A DNA stretch of 12,113 bases from Euryarchaeota archaeon UBA125 (GTDB lineage Archaea > Thermoplasmatota > Poseidoniia > Poseidoniales > Thalassarchaeaceae): positions 1 through 12,113 of the forward strand of contig DAPV01000005.1 of the NCBI GenBank assembly GCA_002502625.1, read 5' to 3'. Below are positions 1 to 6,609 of this stretch, piece after piece; position 1 is the first letter of the stretch; each line of letters opens with the position of its first letter. The notes under the pieces were generated by a model. The model saw only the letters and a program-made list of their open reading frames with translations, had not been told where the DNA came from and did not search any database. The position numbers were made by a program, and so were the translations under genes.

Positions 1-3000
1 AGAAGATTGGAGGTTTGCAGACCGCAATGAATCCGTTCGTCTTGGGTCTACAATAGATATTGATATTATTTCTGCAGAAGCAGTTGGATGGAGTCAACCA
101 ACTCTATTGAGTGGTCAAATAGTCGCACAAGATAATCCAGACGATCATACTTCTGCATCATACATACATCCGTTCAATATTAGTGATCTTTCTGAAATGT
201 CAATCTCAACAACTAGCTTTGATATCCCTGATTTAGATTTGTATATCGGTCGTGATGTAAATGGAAATGGTGTGATGGATTGGGGTAATGAAGAAAGAGC
301 TAGTTCAGGACAATTCAATTCTGATGAATCTGTATATATCGATAATCCTCAAGATGGATTATGGTTTGTTGCAGTTCATGGTTTTAATGTTGGAAATGGA
401 AATGGTACATTCAAATTGAAAATAGATACAGTAGCTAGCGGAACAGGATCTAACTCTGGACTTAATGTTCAGGATATCACTGAAATAAACCAATCAAGTA
501 TTTTCAATACATGGCCAAATGGTTCTAATGAATTGAATGGAGAAATTCCTACATCTGCATGGGTTCTTAATTTGTCAATGTTTAGGCCTAGTGAAGCAGG
601 TATTTGGTCTGGAACAATAGATTTGATACTAGAAGGTGGAGCAGAAATTCGACTGAAATATACCTATAATTTAATTGAACAATCTCCTGATTTGGAATTT
701 ACGTTTCCAGATAATGGAACAATTACTAATACTACAAAACAAGTGAATTTACATGTTATTGATACTGATTTAGGATTCAATTTGACAGGATTAAATTGGA
801 CTAAAAATGGAGTTTCAGAATTGATGAATGTAACTGTAGATATCCAAAATCTGAATGGTTCATTTTCTAATCGAACTATAGAATGGTATCATCTTAATGG
901 ACAAGATCTGAATCTCTCACAACAAGCATATTCGGATTTGTTGGATGATAATCTCCGTGAAGTTTGGATAAATGGTACTATGTCTCCTATTGAAGGATGG
1001 CATTTCCATGATGTATCATTATTAGATCATGGGAATTTGTGGAATGCCACCAGTCTAGCAATTGAATATGACATTACTTCTCCTGTAATTGGTTTAAGCA
1101 ATTGGCGTTCAATCTCTAATCAATCATTTATTGATGATATGCGATTAATAACTGAACCAGGAGTTGAAGTTTGGCTTAATGGAACTCTATTAGACATCGA
1201 TTCTACGGGGTCTACTTTACTTTCATTGGAGTTGATGCCTTCTCACTGGGTTCGAACATCATCTGGTGGATTAGATTGGATAGACATGAATCGATTTGAG
1301 ATTGTAGTTCGAGACACTGCAGGAAATTGGAATACTAAACATTTCCAAATTCCGTTTGATCCTCATCCTCCTGGAATTGATGGACAATCAAGAGACGAGA
1401 TAATTCTACATGGTATGTTCTCTACTGAACCATTCGGACTCCACAAAATTAGCAAAGAGCAGATGTTTTTAGGAATAAATGCAACACGTGGAGATATTCA
1501 ACTCATGGTTCCTTTTGATTCTCGATTAACTTGTCTTAGCTTAATTGAGCCATTTGGAAATGAGGTTTCCAAAAATTGTGTCTCTCTTCCAAATCCACCT
1601 CCATGGATAGGCTGGGATGCAGAAGGTTGGTCTGATGATGCCGTTGATTTAGGTCTTAGTGAACAAAGAGAATTAGATTTTGATGTCGATTGGTCAAATT
1701 ATTCAGATGGACTTTATTCAATATTCGTTGAGGTAGAAGATTGGGCGGGTCATTTTGGTTCATCCACATTTTTGATGGATATTGACCGTCAATCTCCAAT
1801 TATCCAGTGGATAGGATTCAATGAAATCGTTGATCGTTCTGAAGTTGTATTGTCAACTTCTTTTGGTGAATGGTCAAATCACTCGATATATTTGAATGGG
1901 AAAATGATTGCTAATGGACTAGGTTCTTCCTATACTGGGGATATTATTCTTAATCGTACAGGAGAACATATTGTATGTATTTATGCAACTGATAGAACAT
2001 ATTCAACAGAATATCCAAATATCGCACAGGATTGTCGTCAAATTTTACTTGATCCTACTAAATTTACTCCTATTGTTGATGCACAATGGAATGGAAGCAT
2101 TGTCTCTAATCCTTCAGTATCATTTAGTGTATCCAGAGGATGGAGTCAAAATGCGTCATGGGTTCATTTATCATCTAATCAATCTACAATTCAGAATATT
2201 TCTCTATGGAATTCTATTGATCATTCGGGAGGTATGATCCCTACTTCAGTTGATGTAGAATTGATTGAAGGTATGAATGAAATACGTTTGATGGTTGAAG
2301 CAGTTGAGAAAATATACTACTATGAATTAATAGTCGAACTAGATACTACCTCACCAATTTTAGAAATTATTACTCCTAATAATGGTAAATATTCGAATCA
2401 TATGGTTCGCTATATAGGGATATGCGAACCCAATATGGAAGTCAGAATAGATTCATCTTCATCGAATGTTTCAGGAATTTGCGATATATCTGGAAATTTC
2501 GATATGACAATTTCATTGGAACGTATTGATGGCGAATACCCATTGGTTTTCAGATCTGTAGATGATTTAGGTAATATGATCAGAGTTAATCAAATGGTTA
2601 CATTAGATTTCACATCTCCTGAGGCATTACTTGGATGGTATTCAGCAGAATGTGAACCTCGATCTGCGTCCAGATTGATTGGAGAAACTCCCATGACATC
2701 ATGTGAGATAATCGGAGAGGTGGCTGTCATCGATAATGATTTGAAATCATGGAAAATTAGTCTTCTAAAAGATGGAACTGTAATTACTTCCAAAGTCGGT
2801 AATTCTTCATGGAATGGTACTATCACAATTGAAGCAAATGATCCTACAGAAGGTTCGTGGACATTAACTATAGAAATGGAAGATTTAGCAGGAAATAATA
2901 GAACCCTTTCTACTTCGATTGACATTCAAGGAAGAGAGGCCACATCTTCTGAACAATTCCTCGCATTTGGTTCAACATACAATATTCTAGTAATTACAGT

Positions 3001-3094
3001 CATTCTTTTCATTACTACAATTTCATGGATTTCAATTCGAAGAACTCCTGATGTATATGATTCCGATATGGAAATCGAGTTAACCGAGGATTGA
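1..3094 (+). CDS. Large exported, membrane-anchored surface protein with Ig-like repeats (C-terminal part; possible subtilase-type exoprotein)
   Basis: The reading frame is open from the left edge (first full codon at base 2) to TGA at 3092-3094, giving about 1030 residues with no start in the window; the TTG at 107 is internal. Residues about 57-140 contain DLDLY, an EF-hand-like loop DVNGNGVMDWGNEE (from base 254) and a GLWFVAVHG strand. This resembles the beta-sandwich domains that follow the catalytic domain of secreted S8 peptidases, so a protease domain may lie off the left edge (inference). After that come Ig/cadherin-like segments, four ending in a D-x-x-G-N/H type turn (near 1315, 1740, 2560 and 2885), three of them soon followed by an SP- or PP-containing strand. 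There are close to 30 N-x-S/T sequons, fitting a glycosylated exported protein. One helix (about residues 993-1012, bases 2978-3037) is followed by an RR and an 18-residue acidic tail, so the C-terminus is cytoplasmic. Its stop overlaps the candidate start of the next gene. Confidence 0.85.
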   Translation, partial: EDWRFADRNESVRLGSTIDIDIISAEAVGWSQPTLLSGQIVAQDNPDDHTSASYIHPFNISDLSEMSISTTSFDIPDLDLYIGRDVNGNGVMDWGNEERASSGQFNSDESVYIDNPQDGLWFVAVHGFNVGNGNGTFKLKIDTVASGTGSNSGLNVQDITEINQSSIFNTWPNGSNELNGEIPTSAWVLNLSMFRPSEAGIWSGTIDLILEGGAEIRLKYTYNLIEQSPDLEFTFPDNGTITNTTKQVNLHVIDTDLGFNLTGLNWTKNGVSELMNVTVDIQNLNGSFSNRTIEWYHLNGQDLNLSQQAYSDLLDDNLREVWINGTMSPIEGWHFHDVSLLDHGNLWNATSLAIEYDITSPVIGLSNWRSISNQSFIDDMRLITEPGVEVWLNGTLLDIDSTGSTLLSLELMPSHWVRTSSGGLDWIDMNRFEIVVRDTAGNWNTKHFQIPFDPHPPGIDGQSRDEIILHGMFSTEPFGLHKISKEQMFLGINATRGDIQLMVPFDSRLTCLSLIEPFGNEVSKNCVSLPNPPPWIGWDAEGWSDDAVDLGLSEQRELDFDVDWSNYSDGLYSIFVEVEDWAGHFGSSTFLMDIDRQSPIIQWIGFNEIVDRSEVVLSTSFGEWSNHSIYLNGKMIANGLGSSYTGDIILNRTGEHIVCIYATDRTYSTEYPNIAQDCRQILLDPTKFTPIVDAQWNGSIVSNPSVSFSVSRGWSQNASWVHLSSNQSTIQNISLWNSIDHSGGMIPTSVDVELIEGMNEIRLMVEAVEKIYYYELIVELDTTSPILEIITPNNGKYSNHMVRYIGICEPNMEVRIDSSSSNVSGICDISGNFDMTISLERIDGEYPLVFRSVDDLGNMIRVNQMVTLDFTSPEALLGWYSAECEPRSASRLIGETPMTSCEIIGEVAVIDNDLKSWKISLLKDGTVITSKVGNSSWNGTITIEANDPTEGSWTLTIEMEDLAGNNRTLSTSIDIQGREATSSEQFLAFGSTYNILVITVILFITTISWISIRRTPDVYDSDMEIELTED
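3054..3090 (+). promoter_or_regulatory. Candidate TATA element and ribosome binding site for the dehydrogenase gene
   Basis: TATAT at 3054-3058 is centred 38 bases before the ATG at 3094. GAGGA at 3086-3090 lies just before that ATG. The same arrangement is seen before the OPT transporter and the DUF2752 gene. Both elements are inside the coding region of the preceding gene, so the match could be chance. The spacing from GAGGA to the ATG is short. Confidence 0.35.
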
Positions 3095-3969
3095 TGTCCC
3101 AGTTACTCTGCCATTGTCACATGGACATCGAACACATAGCAGTCATAGGATCGGGACAAATGGGAAATGGAATTGCACAGGTGGCTGCCTGTGCAGGGTA
3201 TAACGTTACTATGGTGGACATTAAACAAGAATTCGTGGATAAGGGTATGGAAACAATAAGTCGTTCTCTCCAAAGATTAGTTTCCAAAGAACGAATGTCT
3301 CAGGAAGAAGCAGATTTAGCAATCTCAAGAATTCAAACATCTACAGACAATAATTCATGTGAAAATGCTGATTTAGTTATAGAAGCGATTCCTGAAATTC
3401 CTGATCTTAAGTATTCAACATTCTCAAATCTTGATTCAATTTGTAAGGATTCAACCATTCTTGCTACAAATACAAGCAGTATCAGTATTGATTCTATTGC
3501 GGCTAGCACTTCTAGACCAGAAAAGGTAATTGGAATGCATTTTATGAACCCTGTTCCTATTATGAAACTAGTAGAAGTAATTAATGGTTCAAATACTTCT
3601 AATGAAGTTACTTCTGCAGTCTTGTCTGCGGCTGAAAAGATGGGTAAAACCCCTCTGATGTGTAATGATTCACCTGGTTTTGTTTCTAATCGCATTCTAT
3701 GTCCGATGATCAATGAAGCAATTTTAACTTATCAAGAAGGAGTTGCTGAGCCTGAAGCAATTGATGGGATTATGAAACTTGGAATGAATCATCCAATTGG
3801 TCCCCTTGCATTATCCGACTTGATTGGTAATGATACTGTATTACACATTATGAATGTATTACACGAAGGATTAGGTGATGACAAATATGCTCCTGCTCCA
3901 TTGTTGATACAAATGGTAGAAGATGGAAAATTAGGTCGAAAATCAGGCGAAGGATTCTATACGTACTAA
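3094..3969 (+). CDS. hbd: 3-hydroxybutyryl-CoA (3-hydroxyacyl-CoA) dehydrogenase
   Basis: This predicted cytoplasmic enzyme interconverts 3-hydroxyacyl-CoA and 3-ketoacyl-CoA with NAD(P), a step of beta-oxidation or of C4 acyl-CoA metabolism. Numbered from the Met at 3121, it shows the Rossmann motif GSGQMGNGIA (10-19), Asp33 at the end of the second strand, and the family residues Ser119 (TNTSS), His140 and Glu152 in HFMNPVPIMKLVE, and Asn190 in SPGFVSNRI. The C-terminal domain ends with GRKSGEGFYTY, typical of the family. Two starts are possible. ATG 3094 overlaps the upstream stop (TGATG) and has GAGGA before it, giving 291 residues. ATG 3121 gives 282 residues, the usual family length, with the Rossmann strand in the usual place. 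The extra N-terminus would be SQLLCHCH. No thiolase, enoyl-CoA hydratase or acyl-CoA synthetase gene is adjacent, so the pathway cannot be fixed. Confidence 0.93.
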   Translation: MSQLLCHCHMDIEHIAVIGSGQMGNGIAQVAACAGYNVTMVDIKQEFVDKGMETISRSLQRLVSKERMSQEEADLAISRIQTSTDNNSCENADLVIEAIPEIPDLKYSTFSNLDSICKDSTILATNTSSISIDSIAASTSRPEKVIGMHFMNPVPIMKLVEVINGSNTSNEVTSAVLSAAEKMGKTPLMCNDSPGFVSNRILCPMINEAILTYQEGVAEPEAIDGIMKLGMNHPIGPLALSDLIGNDTVLHIMNVLHEGLGDDKYAPAPLLIQMVEDGKLGRKSGEGFYTY

Positions 3970-4034
3970 CATTAACACTTGATTCATATTGATAAATTCA
4001 AAAGAATCTTTACCTACATTCATGTGCGTTAATC

Positions 4035-4511
4035 ATGCCTCCAACTGTAGATCCTACATCTGGGATTCCAATAATGGGACAAGATCAATCTAATCAAGTT
4101 GTTAATTCAACACCTTCACCTCAAAATCTTACTCAAGGGCAACCGGTTCAATACCAACAAACTCCTCAACAATTGCATCAGAAAAATTTGATTAATTCTG
4201 TAAATTCATATAGTAGCCTCCATTCTACTGAACCTCAAATGATGAATACCGTGCATGGTACTCAGATGGTGTATCCGCATATGCAAAAATCAAAAATCGC
4301 AGTATTGTTATTTGGAATTTTATTAGGTGCTTTAGGAGTTCATAATTTCTATCTTGGATTTACTTCGAGAGGTGTAGCTCAGTTGTTAATCTCCGTTCTC
4401 ACTCTAGGCATTCTTGCATTTATTCCTGCGATATGGGCATTAGTAGAGGTTATTGTAATATATACTGATGATAATGCCATAGATGCAAACGGAATTCCAC
4501 TCAAAAATTGA
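4035..4511 (+). CDS. TM2-domain membrane protein with Q/P/S-rich N-terminal tail (copy 1)
   Basis: 158 residues. Residues 1-83 are low in complexity, rich in Gln, Asn, Pro and Ser, and have no predicted membrane segment. Residues 85-157 form a TM2 domain: a short basic KSK start, a first helix with LLGALGVHNFYLGF, a turn with SRGVAQLL, a second helix with PAIWALVEV, and the closing acidic-NG-PL motif. TM2 is a two-helix hairpin found in archaea, bacteria and animals; its molecular role in prokaryotes is not established. The start ATG has no clear ribosome binding site. AT-rich elements at 3991-3998 and 4008-4016 could be a TATA box, but neither is convincing. The last 11 bases overlap the end of the DUF2752 gene, which converges from the minus strand. 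The second TM2 gene lies just beyond that one. Confidence 0.9.
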   Translation: MPPTVDPTSGIPIMGQDQSNQVVNSTPSPQNLTQGQPVQYQQTPQQLHQKNLINSVNSYSSLHSTEPQMMNTVHGTQMVYPHMQKSKIAVLLFGILLGALGVHNFYLGFTSRGVAQLLISVLTLGILAFIPAIWALVEVIVIYTDDNAIDANGIPLKN

Positions 4512-4905
4512 CCAATGGTACAATCCAGCGAATAAACAGCACATACCCAAATATGGCAATACACGCTAATGTCCAAATTCGAGTTAACGGAGAAGGGAAT
4601 TGTGGTAGGTTAGATAATTGATTATTCTTCCAAGACCAAAGTGATCTGATTAAAACGATTACAAATGCAGCGTAAATTAATGGAGAACCTGGATTGAATT
4701 CAATTGCTGATACAGGGTCTAAATGACTTATTGCAACAAATCCTCTCGTCATTCCACAAAATGGACATTCTGTTCCAGTTAGATGGTAAAAAGGGCATAA
4801 TTTCAGTCCATCTACTCCTCCATGAGGCAATACAAATGAAGTTGCTAATGCTCCTCCTGTGACAACAAGATGAATTGCTCCTTCAGGAATCTTCACTGGC
4901 TTCAT
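4501..4905 (-). CDS. DUF2752 family membrane protein
   Basis: 134 residues. The family hallmark is clear: a first Cys-Pro (Cys37) followed by TECPFCGMTRGF with Cys47 and Cys50, the CPxCGxTR signature of DUF2752. Three hydrophobic stretches (about 10-27, 72-90 and 108-127) predict an integral membrane protein. The three cysteines lie between the first and second helices and could bind metal or form a thiol pair, but the family has no established function. The start ATG (reverse complement of 4903-4905) is preceded on the minus strand by GAGGGG four bases upstream and by TATAAT about 37 bases upstream, which supports it. It is divergent from the second TM2 gene and convergent with the first. 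DUF2752 and TM2 genes recur as neighbours in other prokaryotes (my recollection, not checked here), so this layout may be functional. Confidence 0.9.
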   Translation of the reverse strand: MKPVKIPEGAIHLVVTGGALATSFVLPHGGVDGLKLCPFYHLTGTECPFCGMTRGFVAISHLDPVSAIEFNPGSPLIYAAFVIVLIRSLWSWKNNQLSNLPQFPSPLTRIWTLACIAIFGYVLFIRWIVPLVNF

Positions 4906-4909
4906 AAGT

Positions 4910-4916
4910 CCCCTCT
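4910..4916 (-). promoter_or_regulatory. Shine-Dalgarno-like site of the DUF2752 gene
   Basis: On the minus strand AGAGGGG is followed by four bases and then ATG. It fits pairing with the 3' end of archaeal 16S rRNA and supports the start at 4905. Confidence 0.5.
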
Positions 4917-4936
4917 GACCTTTCGATTCGGCTGAA

Positions 4937-4946
4937 TGATTATATC
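4937..4946. promoter_or_regulatory. Shared bidirectional TATA-like element between two divergent genes
   Basis: The ten bases TGATTATATC read as TTATAT on the plus strand (4940-4945) and as TATAAT on the minus strand (4944-4939). The centre is about 25.5 bases before the ATG at 4968 and about 36.5 bases before the ATG ending at 4905. Archaeal transcription usually starts about 25 bases from the TATA centre. The plus-strand transcript would therefore be leaderless, and the minus-strand transcript would have a leader of about 11 bases carrying the GAGGGG site. The intergenic gap is only 62 bases, so one element may serve both genes. This is inference from spacing. Confidence 0.5.
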
Positions 4947-4967
4947 CTCTACTGTTTATTGGGCACT

Positions 4968-5237
4968 ATGGCACAACCAATGCAACAACCAATGCAAGCA
5001 GCAGCTGGCGCCCCTATGCAGGGTGCAGTTTCGGACAAAGACTGGCTAACGACTCTTCTTTTGAGTTTGTTATTAGGGGCTCTCGGAGTAGATCATTTCT
5101 ACACAGGAAAGACTCTTACTGGTATTCTGAAGCTTATTACTTTCGGAGGCTGTGGAATTTGGGCACTAATTGACCTAATTATGGTAATTACTGGTAATTT
5201 CAAAGATTCCAACGGTCTTCCAATCGTTCAGAAGTGA
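4968..5237 (+). CDS. TM2-domain membrane protein with short M/Q/P/A-rich tail (copy 2)
   Basis: 89 residues from ATG 4968, made of a 20-residue low-complexity tail and a TM2 domain at about 24-88. The domain has KDW at the start, a first helix with LLGALGVDHFYTGK, a turn with TLTGILKLIT, the GGCGIWALIDL helix, and the closing KDSNGLP motif. It differs enough from the first TM2 protein (Asp for Asn in the HFY motif, GGCG before the second helix) that a recent duplication is unlikely. An in-frame TTG at 4959 would add three residues. ATG 4968 is preferred because a TATA element lies 25 bases before it and there is no ribosome binding site, the pattern of a leaderless archaeal gene. Its promoter region is shared with the divergent DUF2752 gene. 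Confidence 0.9.
   Translation: MAQPMQQPMQAAAGAPMQGAVSDKDWLTTLLLSLLLGALGVDHFYTGKTLTGILKLITFGGCGIWALIDLIMVITGNFKDSNGLPIVQK
4973..4996 (+). repeat. Exact 12-bp tandem duplication inside the second TM2 gene
   Basis: ACAACCAATGCA occurs twice in direct succession (4973-4984 and 4985-4996). It is in frame and produces the repeated QPMQ QPMQ in the tail. The perfect identity suggests recent slippage or duplication, and the tail may therefore vary in length between strains. Confidence 0.9.
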
Positions 5238-5309
5238 TTTTTGAAATCATCAGTGGACATACCTAGTGCCAACTCTAGTTTGATTTTTGGTAAAGAATAA
5301 CTATCTGAT

Positions 5310-5315
5310 GGAGGT
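5310..5315 (+). promoter_or_regulatory. Strong Shine-Dalgarno site of the proline-rich membrane protein gene
   Basis: GGAGGT is followed by nine bases and then ATG 5325. It is the best match to an archaeal ribosome binding site in the window and fixes the start. This gene is therefore not expected to be leaderless. Confidence 0.7.
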
Positions 5316-5324
5316 TTACAGGAC

Positions 5325-6113
5325 ATGGGCATAGAAGACGATAGCAAATGGGGTTCTGATGGATTGGATGATTCATGGGGGCCACCTATTCCTCCACCAC
5401 CTGCAGAAATGCCTCCACCTCCTCCTCCAGTAGGTGATAGTAATCTTTCGCGTTCTAAGGGCGGGGCTCCTCCTCCACCAATGCCATCACCTGCTGCTGC
5501 GCCACAACCAGTAGCACCCGTTGTAGTTGATCCAGCACCTATGCCTGTGATGCAACAATCTCAACAAATTCCAAAGGGGCCATCTATATTTTCGAAAATA
5601 CTCAACGAAATAGACGTCAAGTCAATTTTTGATAAGGCAACATCTGCTAAAGTAGTAATTTCAACAATTTTTGTTTTAGGATTTTTAATGTTGATTTTGT
5701 CTGAGTCCTATTCTAATTCTGCAAATTTTACAAATGCTCCTGATTCTCCGGACACCATTGATTCAGCAGATTTTGACATAGATAACAACGGGTTGAATAG
5801 TTCAGAATCAGATAATTATGCAACTGCTCTAAGACAATATTCTGATGATGTTGATGAATACCTTGATCAATTAGATCAACATAATGATTTGATGAATACA
5901 TATACTGGTAAGTCAATATTTTGGTCAAATATTAGTTCAGCATTTATTGTTGGTGGTTTGGTATGTCTAACATTTTTATCTAAAGCAGTTGAGATGTCCA
6001 ATAGTGTTCGATTAACTTTAGTTATTGGTACGATATACATGCTTGCAGGAATGTTAGGTTATGATATGCCTGGTGTTGATGCTGCCGTAGGTTTCGGATT
6101 TGGTGGAGATTAA
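5325..6113 (+). CDS. Proline-rich three-helix membrane protein of unknown function
   Basis: 262 residues, family not recognised. Residues 1-18 are acidic and Trp/Gly-containing. Residues 19-85 are proline-rich, with PPIPPPP (20-26), six consecutive prolines (30-35) and PPPP (49-52). A first helix spans about 109-128. A long acidic stretch follows (129-197), containing DIDNNGLNSSES (151-162), which resembles an EF-hand or dockerin calcium loop without fitting either exactly. Two more helices lie at about 200-220 and 229-246, and the end is Gly/Phe-rich. If the proline-rich tail is cytoplasmic, the acidic loop faces outward, but the topology is not proven. It follows the second TM2 gene by 87 bases and shares the plan of low-complexity tail plus membrane helices with both TM2 proteins. 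The aIF5A gene follows; aIF5A helps translate polyproline runs such as those in this protein. Confidence 0.8.
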   Translation: MGIEDDSKWGSDGLDDSWGPPIPPPPAEMPPPPPPVGDSNLSRSKGGAPPPPMPSPAAAPQPVAPVVVDPAPMPVMQQSQQIPKGPSIFSKILNEIDVKSIFDKATSAKVVISTIFVLGFLMLILSESYSNSANFTNAPDSPDTIDSADFDIDNNGLNSSESDNYATALRQYSDDVDEYLDQLDQHNDLMNTYTGKSIFWSNISSAFIVGGLVCLTFLSKAVEMSNSVRLTLVIGTIYMLAGMLGYDMPGVDAAVGFGFGGD

Positions 6114-6187
6114 GTCTCACAACTCTCGATTACAGATTATTTTGTCAATAATATCTTATTCCAATCATGCTATTGTCTGGTAATACT

Positions 6188-6193
6188 GATATA
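6188..6193 (+). promoter_or_regulatory. Candidate TATA element for aIF5A
   Basis: GATATA is centred about 24.5 bases before the ATG at 6215, the spacing of a leaderless archaeal gene. A competing TTATTT at 6137-6142 stands about 27 bases before the alternative ATG at 6167, so the sequence alone does not decide the start. Confidence 0.35.
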
Positions 6194-6214
6194 GCGACCC
6201 AACGAGTCGAACTC

Positions 6215-6601
6215 ATGCCCGGTACAACCCGAGTCGAGATTCGAACATTGAAGGTGGGACGTTATGTCTCTGTAGATGAGAACGCCTACAAGATTTTGAG
6301 TATCTCAAAGTCTAAACCAGGAAAGCACGGTAGTGCAAAAGCTCGCCTAGAATTAGAAGACATTTTTTCAGGTCAAAAAAGAAGTCACGTTGGTACAGTT
6401 ACGGACAATATCCAAGTTCCTGTAATCGAAAAAGGAAGTGCAATTATTACTCATATCGAAGGTAATGAAGTCCATGCAATGGATAACAAAACGTACGAAG
6501 CTCTCATACTTCCAAAAGATGCCGAATTGAATCTTGAATCTGGAGGAGAAATCCAATGGATGGAAGCCCTTGGTCGTTACCGAATTACTCGTGATCATTG
6601 A
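6215..6601 (+). CDS. eif5a: Archaeal translation factor aIF5A (hypusine-containing)
   Basis: This is the archaeal homologue of eIF5A and bacterial EF-P. It binds the ribosome near the E site and promotes peptide bond formation at stalling sequences such as polyproline. From ATG 6215 the protein has 128 residues. The N-terminal SH3-like domain carries the modification loop SKPGKHGSAKAR; the Lys in GKHG (Lys37 in this numbering) is where deoxyhypusine synthase attaches the aminobutyl group of spermidine. The C-terminal part, from about residue 70, is the OB-fold domain. An in-frame ATG at 6167 would add 16 residues with no counterpart in typical archaeal members, which begin about ten residues before LKVG; 6215 is therefore chosen, but 6167 remains possible. 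The stop at 6599-6601 is followed after 8 bases by the GNAT gene, so co-translation is likely. No deoxyhypusine synthase gene is in the window. Confidence 0.93.
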   Translation: MPGTTRVEIRTLKVGRYVSVDENAYKILSISKSKPGKHGSAKARLELEDIFSGQKRSHVGTVTDNIQVPVIEKGSAIITHIEGNEVHAMDNKTYEALILPKDAELNLESGGEIQWMEALGRYRITRDH

Positions 6602-6604
6602 GGT
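6600..6604 (+). promoter_or_regulatory. Shine-Dalgarno site of the GNAT gene, overlapping the aIF5A stop codon
   Basis: GAGGT starts inside the TGA stop of aIF5A (6599-6601) and is followed by five bases and then ATG 6610. It favours ATG 6610 over the in-frame TTG at 6598 and suggests translational coupling. Confidence 0.6.
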
Positions 6605-6609
6605 CGACT

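Noticed and set aside
2590..2925. Minus-strand open frame inside the large surface protein gene
   Set aside because: It is antisense to a long frame with clear domain and membrane-anchor structure, has no recognisable motif, and no promoter was seen for it.
5236..5248. GATTT-TTG-AAATC inverted repeat after the second TM2 gene
   Set aside because: Five A/T-rich pairs with a three-base loop are expected by chance in this base composition; archaeal termination here cannot be read from it.
6103..6120. Small stem GAGA/TCTC with an outer bulged pair, over the stop of the proline-rich gene
   Set aside because: The stem is only four clean pairs with no T-run directly after it; too weak to call a terminator.
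6598..6600. TTG as start of the GNAT gene
   Set aside because: The ATG at 6610 has GAGGT five bases before it, while the TTG has no start signal and adds only four residues.
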